Of a stretch of 64,000 nucleotides of DNA, positions 59,427-64,000 are shown piece by piece. The notes beneath the pieces were generated by a model. That model was given only the letters and a program-made list of their open reading frames with translations, was not told the DNA's origin and ran no database searches. How positions within the stretch are numbered: position 1 is the stretch's first letter; each line of letters begins with the position of its first letter. A program made the translations under genes and the position numbers. The stretch comes from an uncultured Chloroflexales bacterium (lineage in GTDB: Bacteria > Chloroflexota > Chloroflexia > Chloroflexales > Chloroflexaceae), in the NCBI GenBank assembly GCA_937902315.1, contig CALGUG010000047.1, forward strand, positions 1-64,000, written 5' to 3'.

Positions 59427-61010
59427 ATGAGTGAAGGGAAGCTTAACTCGGGCCGAGCCCGCTCGCTCGGGCGCGGCATCGCCTTGGCCGCGCTTGCGAT
59501 TGCGGTCGGCAATATCGCCAGTCGTCTGCTCGGCTTGGTGCGCGACTCGACCATCGCCTTCTATTTTGGGCGTGGCGCTGCCGTCGACGCCTACACAGCG
59601 GCTTGGCAGGTGCCAAACACGGTCTACGACTTTTTGATCAATGGAGCGATCAGCGCCGCGCTCGTGCCCGTTTTTAGCGCCTACGCTGAAAGCGACGAGG
59701 ACGAATTTTGGAAGGTCGGCAGCGGCATTATCAACCTCGCAATGCTTGTGCTCTTGCTGATCACCGGGCTGATGCTCTGGCAGACTCCGGGCGTGATCAA
59801 CCTGCTGGTGCAGCAATCGCAGGTCGAGCTGCGCGAGGAGACGATCGCGCTTACGCGCCTGATGCTGCCCGCTGTGCCGCTAATGGGCCTGTCGGGCTTG
59901 ATCACAGCCCTGCTCTACGCCCGCCAACGCTTCCTCTTTCCGGCCTTTGTGACCGCCGTCTTCAACCTCGGCATTATCATGGGCGCGATGCTCTTTCACC
60001 AGCGCTTCGATGTGCGCAGTCTGGCGATCGGTGTGCTGATCGGCGCGCTGGCCCAAGTTATGTTGCAGCTGCCCGGCCTGCGCGGCATGCGCTACCACTT
60101 CAGTCTGGGCCTCAAGCACCCGGGCACGCGGCGTGTGCTGACGCTCTATGCGCCGGTGGCCTTGGGCATGGGCTTTTCGGTCGTGGGCATTGTGATCGAC
60201 CGCTGGCTGGCCTCGGGCTTCGAGTCGGCCCTCTCGACCATGCGCTACGCCACCACCTTGATCCAGTTCCCGCTTGGTCTGGTGGCGACCGCCGTTTCGA
60301 CCGCCGTTTTGCCAACCCTTTCGCGCCAAGAGACGGCCGCCGACGAAGAAGGCTTTCGGCGCACGCTCGGCATGGGCATCAAAGTGGTGCTACTGTTGAT
60401 CATTCCGGCCTGCGTCGGCCTGATGATGCTGGCTCAGCCGATCGTGGCTCTGCTCTTTGAGCGCGGCCAGTTCAGCGCCCAAGACAGCGCCGCGACTGCG
60501 CTGGCCTTGCTTTGCTACCTGCCCGGCCTGCCGGCCGCCGCCATCGACCAGATGCTGCTCTTCGCCTTCTATGCGCGCAAAAACACGCTTGTGCCTAATC
60601 TGGTGCAGGGTGCGGCTATTCTGATCTATCTGCTGACCGTGCTGCCGCTGATCTATCTCAGCGACTTGGGTTACCTTTCGCTGGTCTTGGGTAACTCGGC
60701 CCAGTGGATCGGCCATATGCTCTTGTTGCTCTTCTTGGCGCGCCGCTTTGTAACCTTTGGCGGTCTGCGCATCGGCGAAGCGCTGCTGAAAACCCTGGCC
60801 GCCAGCGCCGTGATGGCCGCCGCGATTTGGGGCTTGCTGGCCTTGACCTCTGGGAGCGCGTGGCTCGGCCTACCGCTGGTGCAGATCGTCTTGGCGGGCA
60901 GCTTGGGCGCGGCGCTCTATTTCGCCTGTTGTCTGTTGTTGAAGGTCGAATCGCTGAGCTTCTTTGTGAACGCCTTGATGCGACGAATCGGTCGTCGTAC
61001 TGAAGCTTAA
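59427..61010 (+). CDS. murJ: Lipid II flippase MurJ (MviN family)
   Basis: Moves lipid-linked peptidoglycan precursor across the membrane. The 527-residue product has about 13-14 hydrophobic segments, the family N-terminus NIASRLLGLVRDSTIAFYFG, FLINGAISAALVPVFS, and the central FPLGLVATAVSTAVLPTLSR segment with the conserved arginine. TTG 59409 is an upstream alternative; ATG 59427 is favoured although no strong ribosome-binding site is seen. The gene is noticeably GC-rich. A methyltransferase follows after 11 nt. Confidence 0.93.
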   Translation: MSEGKLNSGRARSLGRGIALAALAIAVGNIASRLLGLVRDSTIAFYFGRGAAVDAYTAAWQVPNTVYDFLINGAISAALVPVFSAYAESDEDEFWKVGSGIINLAMLVLLLITGLMLWQTPGVINLLVQQSQVELREETIALTRLMLPAVPLMGLSGLITALLYARQRFLFPAFVTAVFNLGIIMGAMLFHQRFDVRSLAIGVLIGALAQVMLQLPGLRGMRYHFSLGLKHPGTRRVLTLYAPVALGMGFSVVGIVIDRWLASGFESALSTMRYATTLIQFPLGLVATAVSTAVLPTLSRQETAADEEGFRRTLGMGIKVVLLLIIPACVGLMMLAQPIVALLFERGQFSAQDSAATALALLCYLPGLPAAAIDQMLLFAFYARKNTLVPNLVQGAAILIYLLTVLPLIYLSDLGYLSLVLGNSAQWIGHMLLLLFLARRFVTFGGLRIGEALLKTLAASAVMAAAIWGLLALTSGSAWLGLPLVQIVLAGSLGAALYFACCLLLKVESLSFFVNALMRRIGRRTEA

Positions 61011-61021
61011 GTGGAGCGTTT

Positions 61022-61864
61022 ATGCTATCGTTGAGCCAGTTCGTTAGCAAAACAGAGATCCCTGAACCGTGGGGCGAGGGCGAGAAGATCCCGTGGAACG
61101 ATCCCGCCTTCAGCGCCCGCATGCTGCGCGAACACCTTTCGCAGCAGCACGATGCTGCCAGCCGCCGTTTCGCCCTTATCGATCAGCATGTCGCTTGGAT
61201 TGATAGTCTGCTGCCTCAGCGAGCGGCGCGCATTCTCGATTTAGGCTGCGGCCCGGGCCTCTACACCAGCCGTCTGGCGCGTCTGGGCCATCGCTGCGTC
61301 GGGATCGACTTTTCGCCCGCCTCGATCGCCTATGCCCGCGAGCAGACCCAGCGCGAAGGCTTGGCCTGCGACTATATCGAAGCCGATCTGCGCCGAGCCG
61401 ATTTCGGCGGCCCCTACGATGCGGCTCTGTTTCTGTTTGGCGAAGCGAACGTCTTTCGACCAGAGGAGCTGCGAGCGATCATCCAGCGCGCTGCCGCAGC
61501 CTTGCGTTCGGGTGGCCTGCTGCTGCTCGAGCCAGCCCGCTTTGAAAGTACCTATGCCGAAGCTCACAGAGCGCCCAGTTGGTCGCGCCATCCGGCGGGC
61601 GGCCTCTTTTCCGATCGGCCCCATCTCCTGCTCCACGAGAGCTTCTGGCACGAAGGCCAGCGCTGTTCGATTGAGCGCTACCTTGTGATCGATGCCGAGA
61701 CGGGCGCGTCGAGCTTCTATGCGGCGACGACTCAAGCCTATCACGAGGCCGAGCTGGTCGAGCTGATCGCCCAGAACGGTTTCGAAGCGATTGGCAGCTT
61801 TCCGCAACTGGGCGGCGGCGAAGCCTCTGGCGATTTTTATGCGTTAGTAGCTACAAAAGCCTAA
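61022..61864 (+). CDS. Class I SAM-dependent methyltransferase
   Basis: A 280-residue methyltransferase with motif I LDLGCGPGLYTSRLA (about residues 72-86), GIDFSPASIAYARE, EADLRRADFGGPYDAALFLFGE, and a C-terminal beta region with ESFWHEGQRCSIERYLV. The substrate is unknown. It is 11 nt after murJ and 11 nt before a phosphoribosyltransferase, so it is part of the same GC-rich transcription unit. GGAGCG lies before the ATG. Confidence 0.8.
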   Translation: MLSLSQFVSKTEIPEPWGEGEKIPWNDPAFSARMLREHLSQQHDAASRRFALIDQHVAWIDSLLPQRAARILDLGCGPGLYTSRLARLGHRCVGIDFSPASIAYAREQTQREGLACDYIEADLRRADFGGPYDAALFLFGEANVFRPEELRAIIQRAAAALRSGGLLLLEPARFESTYAEAHRAPSWSRHPAGGLFSDRPHLLLHESFWHEGQRCSIERYLVIDAETGASSFYAATTQAYHEAELVELIAQNGFEAIGSFPQLGGGEASGDFYALVATKA

Positions 61865-61875
61865 GGGAGTTGTGA

Positions 61876-62412
61876 ATGAAGAGTTACGATTACGCTCAAC
61901 GAGATGGGGTGCGTGCGCTCTCGTGGGACGATTGCGCCGCTCTGGCCGCCCAACTCGTCGAGAAGATCGCGCCTTTTCAGCCCGATTGTGTGGTCGGCAT
62001 GGCTCGTGCCGGACTCTTCCCCGCCACTATGGTAGCCCTCAACCTGCGGCGCGACCTCTATCCGGTGCGTATCTCGCGCCGTATCAACGACGAAGTGCGC
62101 TACGAAAAGCCGATCTGGCATGTGCCGGTCAGCGATGCGGTCAAGGGCAAGCGCGTTGTGGTGATCGACGAGATCGCCGACACCGGCGAGTCGCTCGAAA
62201 TGGTGCGCCAAGCGGTCGAACAGCAGGGCGCCAGCGCGGTGATCAGCGCCTGCTTGGTGCGCCATAGCTGGGCCAAGCCCGAGCCTTTTGCGGTCGGCTT
62301 GGTTAGCGACGAGCTGATCGTCTTTCCGTGGGATCGCCAAGTCTATGTCGATGGCGCTTGGCAGCCACACCCCGAGATAGTCGCCGCCATCGAAAGCCAG
62401 AAGCAGAAATGA
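61876..62412 (+). CDS. Type I phosphoribosyltransferase-like protein
   Basis: A 178-residue protein with the PRPP-binding signature VVVIDEIADTGESLEMV (about residues 94-110), preceded by CVVGMARAGLFPATMVA. The C-terminal LIVFPWDRQ is like the end of xanthine/guanine phosphoribosyltransferases. It probably acts in base salvage or a related reaction; the base cannot be read from sequence. It shares 4 nt (ATGA) with the kinase gene that follows, implying joint synthesis. Confidence 0.8.
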   Translation: MKSYDYAQRDGVRALSWDDCAALAAQLVEKIAPFQPDCVVGMARAGLFPATMVALNLRRDLYPVRISRRINDEVRYEKPIWHVPVSDAVKGKRVVVIDEIADTGESLEMVRQAVEQQGASAVISACLVRHSWAKPEPFAVGLVSDELIVFPWDRQVYVDGAWQPHPEIVAAIESQKQK

Positions 62413-62918
62413 TCGTGATTGTGACCGGGCCGCTGGGCATCGGCAAGAGCACAACCGCTTGGAAGCTGCTCGCGCGCTTCGAGCGGGCAGCCATGCTCGA
62501 TCTCGACTACATTGCGGCCATCCAGCCCTTCGACTACTACAAGCAAGCCGATCTCGACTATGCCTACGCGACGGCGGGGGTCTTGGCGGCGCACCATGTC
62601 GCACACGGCATCACAAACCTGGTGCTGAACTGGGTGCTAGAGGTCCCAGAACAGCTTGAGCGCCTCTCTAAGGCCCTTGAAGTCTGCAAGCTACCCATCT
62701 ATACCTTTCGGCTCACCTGCACGCCAGAGGAGCTTGAGCGGCGCGTGCGTCAACGCAACAACGAAGATCTCGACTTCGAGCTGCGGCGCAGCCAAGAGCT
62801 GCTCGGCATTCTGGCACGCGCGGCTCAGACCGGCTACCTCGGCGAAGAGATCGACACAACCGCGCTCAACAGCGATCAAGTTGTCGATCTGATCTGGCAA
62901 CGCATCCACGCCGACTAG
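62409..62918 (+). CDS. Small P-loop kinase/NTPase
   Basis: A 169-residue protein beginning MIVIVTGPLGIGKSTTAWKL, with Walker A GPLGIGKST at residues 7-15, a likely Walker B-like aspartate in MLDLDYI and an arginine-rich lid-like segment TPEELERRVRQRNNED. It fits AAA_33/shikimate- or nucleotide-kinase-like folds; the substrate is unknown. The start overlaps the upstream stop by 4 nt. A longer in-frame version from 62328 would run through the phosphoribosyltransferase gene and is rejected. Confidence 0.75.
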   Translation: MIVIVTGPLGIGKSTTAWKLLARFERAAMLDLDYIAAIQPFDYYKQADLDYAYATAGVLAAHHVAHGITNLVLNWVLEVPEQLERLSKALEVCKLPIYTFRLTCTPEELERRVRQRNNEDLDFELRRSQELLGILARAAQTGYLGEEIDTTALNSDQVVDLIWQRIHAD

Positions 62919-62935
62919 GTGTTCCACCAGATTAA

Positions 62936-63122
62936 GTTCACCACGCGAGACACAGTTTTTTGTTCACCACACGAGACACAGAGACATAGAGGGGTACTGA
63001 GAGATAAAGAGGATGGAACGCTGTTTCAAGTGTTACAGGCTTACGCACAAACTTCTCTCTATGCATACATTTCTCAACATTCTCTCTAACAAACTCAGTG
63101 TTTCGGTGCCTCTGGGGTGAAT
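62936..63122. repeat. Palindromic TTCACCAC-type repeat element
   Basis: Two direct copies of GTTCACCAC[G/A]CGAGACACAG (62936-62955, 62962-62981) on the left are mirrored on the right by CTCAGTGTTTCGGTGCCTC and TGGGGTGAAT (63094-63122). Similar sequence (TTCACCGTAGAGGCACAGAGA) occurs near 47219. It fills the gap before the terminator; no gene is present. Confidence 0.6.
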
Positions 63123-63162
63123 AAAAAAAAGAGATCCCACCTCTCGGGCGGGATCTCTTTTT
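63123..63162. terminator. Bidirectional terminator between the kinase gene and hflX
   Basis: GAGATCCC (63131-63138) pairs with GGGATCTC (63150-63157), with eight A before it and five T after it, so it works on both strands for the convergent genes. Confidence 0.9.
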
Positions 63163-63180
63163 GTTCGCAGAGCGAACGGC

Positions 63181-64000
63181 TTATTTGGTCACAAAGCTCT
63201 CGACTTGGCGTAGCAGAGGCGCGGGCAAGCGTCCAACGATCTTGGTGCCTTGCTCCTGATAATCCTCTTCGTCGACAACGCCGCGTTGATGCCAGAGCGC
63301 AACCAAATCGTTGCGTTTGTAGGGAATGAAGGCCGCTACTTTGACCATCTGATCGCCGAGCGTTTCTTCAACACGCTCGAGCAGCTCTTCTAGGCCCCAC
63401 TTCCTTTGAGCCGAGACCGCGACATAATCGTTTGGAAGACCCATAGCCTCCGCGATGCGCCCGACCTCTTCCTCGGTCATGCCAGTGAGCAGGTCGACCT
63501 TGTTGAGCACCGTCAGCACAGGCTTATCGCCAGCGTTCAGCTCTTCGAGCGTCTTCAACACGGTTTGAGCCTGTTCGTCGGCGTTGTGGTGGGTGATGTC
63601 GAGCACGTGCAGCAGAATATCAGCCTCGTTGATCTCTTCCAAGGTTGCTCGGAAGGCCGCAACCAACTGAGTCGGCAGCTTTTGAATAAAACCTACCGTG
63701 TCGGTGATCATGGCCTCGCCGCCGCCCGGCAGCATAATGCGACGTGTGGTTGGGTCGAGCGTGGCGAAGAGCTGGTCTTCGGCCTTGACCCCAGCATCGG
63801 TGAGGGCGTTGATCAGTGTCGATTTGCCAGCGTTGGTATAGCCGACCAGCGCGATAATGGGCGTGCCGCTGCGGCGGCGGCGCTGGCGGTAGAGTTCACG
63901 ATGGCGATGGACATCGGCAAGCTGTTCTTTGAGCCAAGCAACCCGTTGATCGATCAAACGGCGGTCGATTTCCAACTGCGTTTCACCGGGGCCGCGCAGA
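63181..64000 (-). CDS. hflX: GTPase HflX, C-terminal part (5' end beyond the window)
   Basis: Ribosome-associated GTPase that splits stalled ribosomes. The visible 273 codons begin in the family signature GPGETQLEIDRR, followed by a coiled region, then the G domain: G1 GYTNAGKST, G3 DTVGF, G4 NKVD and VSAQ (G5-like). The C-terminal domain ends VESFVTK. The open frame continues past base 64000, where the N-terminal subdomain must lie. It converges on the kinase gene with a shared terminator. Confidence 0.95.
   Translation of the reverse strand, partial: LRGPGETQLEIDRRLIDQRVAWLKEQLADVHRHRELYRQRRRRSGTPIIALVGYTNAGKSTLINALTDAGVKAEDQLFATLDPTTRRIMLPGGGEAMITDTVGFIQKLPTQLVAAFRATLEEINEADILLHVLDITHHNADEQAQTVLKTLEELNAGDKPVLTVLNKVDLLTGMTEEEVGRIAEAMGLPNDYVAVSAQRKWGLEELLERVEETLGDQMVKVAAFIPYKRNDLVALWHQRGVVDEEDYQEQGTKIVGRLPAPLLRQVESFVTK

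Noticed and set aside
62328..62408. An upstream extension of the small P-loop kinase.
   Set aside because: It would read 27 extra codons through the end of the phosphoribosyltransferase gene in another frame; the P-loop normally lies near the N-terminus, and ATG 62409 with an ATGA overlap gives that.

Overview
The window looks like chromosomal DNA from a free-living bacterium, most likely a Chloroflexota member (a Herpetosiphon- or Chloroflexus-like lineage). The hints are protein style, very PAS/GAF-rich signalling proteins, a GlgC pair, DUF4230 and LCP proteins, and mid-range, uneven GC. This assignment is inference: there is no rRNA gene and no search was possible. No tRNA, rRNA, CRISPR array, prophage or coding transposase was seen.

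Region 1 (1-17.3 kb) is one long + strand S10-spc-alpha ribosomal superoperon: the end of tuf, then rpsJ-rplC-rplD-rplW-rplB-rpsS-rplV-rpsC-rplP-rpmC-rpsQ-rplN-rplX-rplE-rpsN-rpsH-rplF-rplR-rpsE-rpmD-rplO-secY-adk-rpmJ-rpsM-rpsK-rpsD-rpoA-rplQ-truA-rplM-rpsI, closed by a strong terminator. The map and infA genes often found between adk and rpmJ are absent. Many genes overlap or abut; most of the 50-200 nt spacers carry a stem-loop.

Region 2 (17.6-21.5 kb) holds two tandem ADP-glucose pyrophosphorylase genes, the second lacking both key residues of the nucleotide-binding loop, and an RlmI-type rRNA methyltransferase. Region 3 (21.5-47.2 kb) is dominated by signal transduction: an OmpR-type regulator and GAF/PAS kinase, a single-domain receiver next to scpA, a triple-GAF NarL-type kinase with its regulator, a ~2,240-residue kinase with about eleven PAS domains, and a receiver/HD-GYP protein. 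Between these lie a HerA-like ATPase, a methyltransferase, a secreted five-repeat protein, a family 2 glycosyltransferase, endonuclease IV and a ComEA-like membrane protein.

Region 4 (47.8-53.5 kb) appears to be a compatible-solute module: a GH63-like glycosidase, a GT4 glycosyltransferase, and a glucosyl-3-phosphoglycerate synthase fused to two N-terminal universal-stress-protein domains. Region 5 (53.5-64 kb) has a degenerate B12-binding/radical-SAM-like protein without its iron-sulfur cysteines, then ubiE, a DUF4230 protein, birA, an LCP protein, murJ, a GC-rich methyltransferase/phosphoribosyltransferase/kinase set, and the 3' part of hflX.

Intergenic DNA outside the ribosomal operon carries a dispersed non-coding repeat (nine copies of an 18-nt core, TAGCCG[T/A]AGGCGGACGCG, in ~160-170 bp units) and a related 119-bp MITE-like element with TACCAAATCC/GGATTTGGTA ends. 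Several copies sit next to intrinsic terminators.
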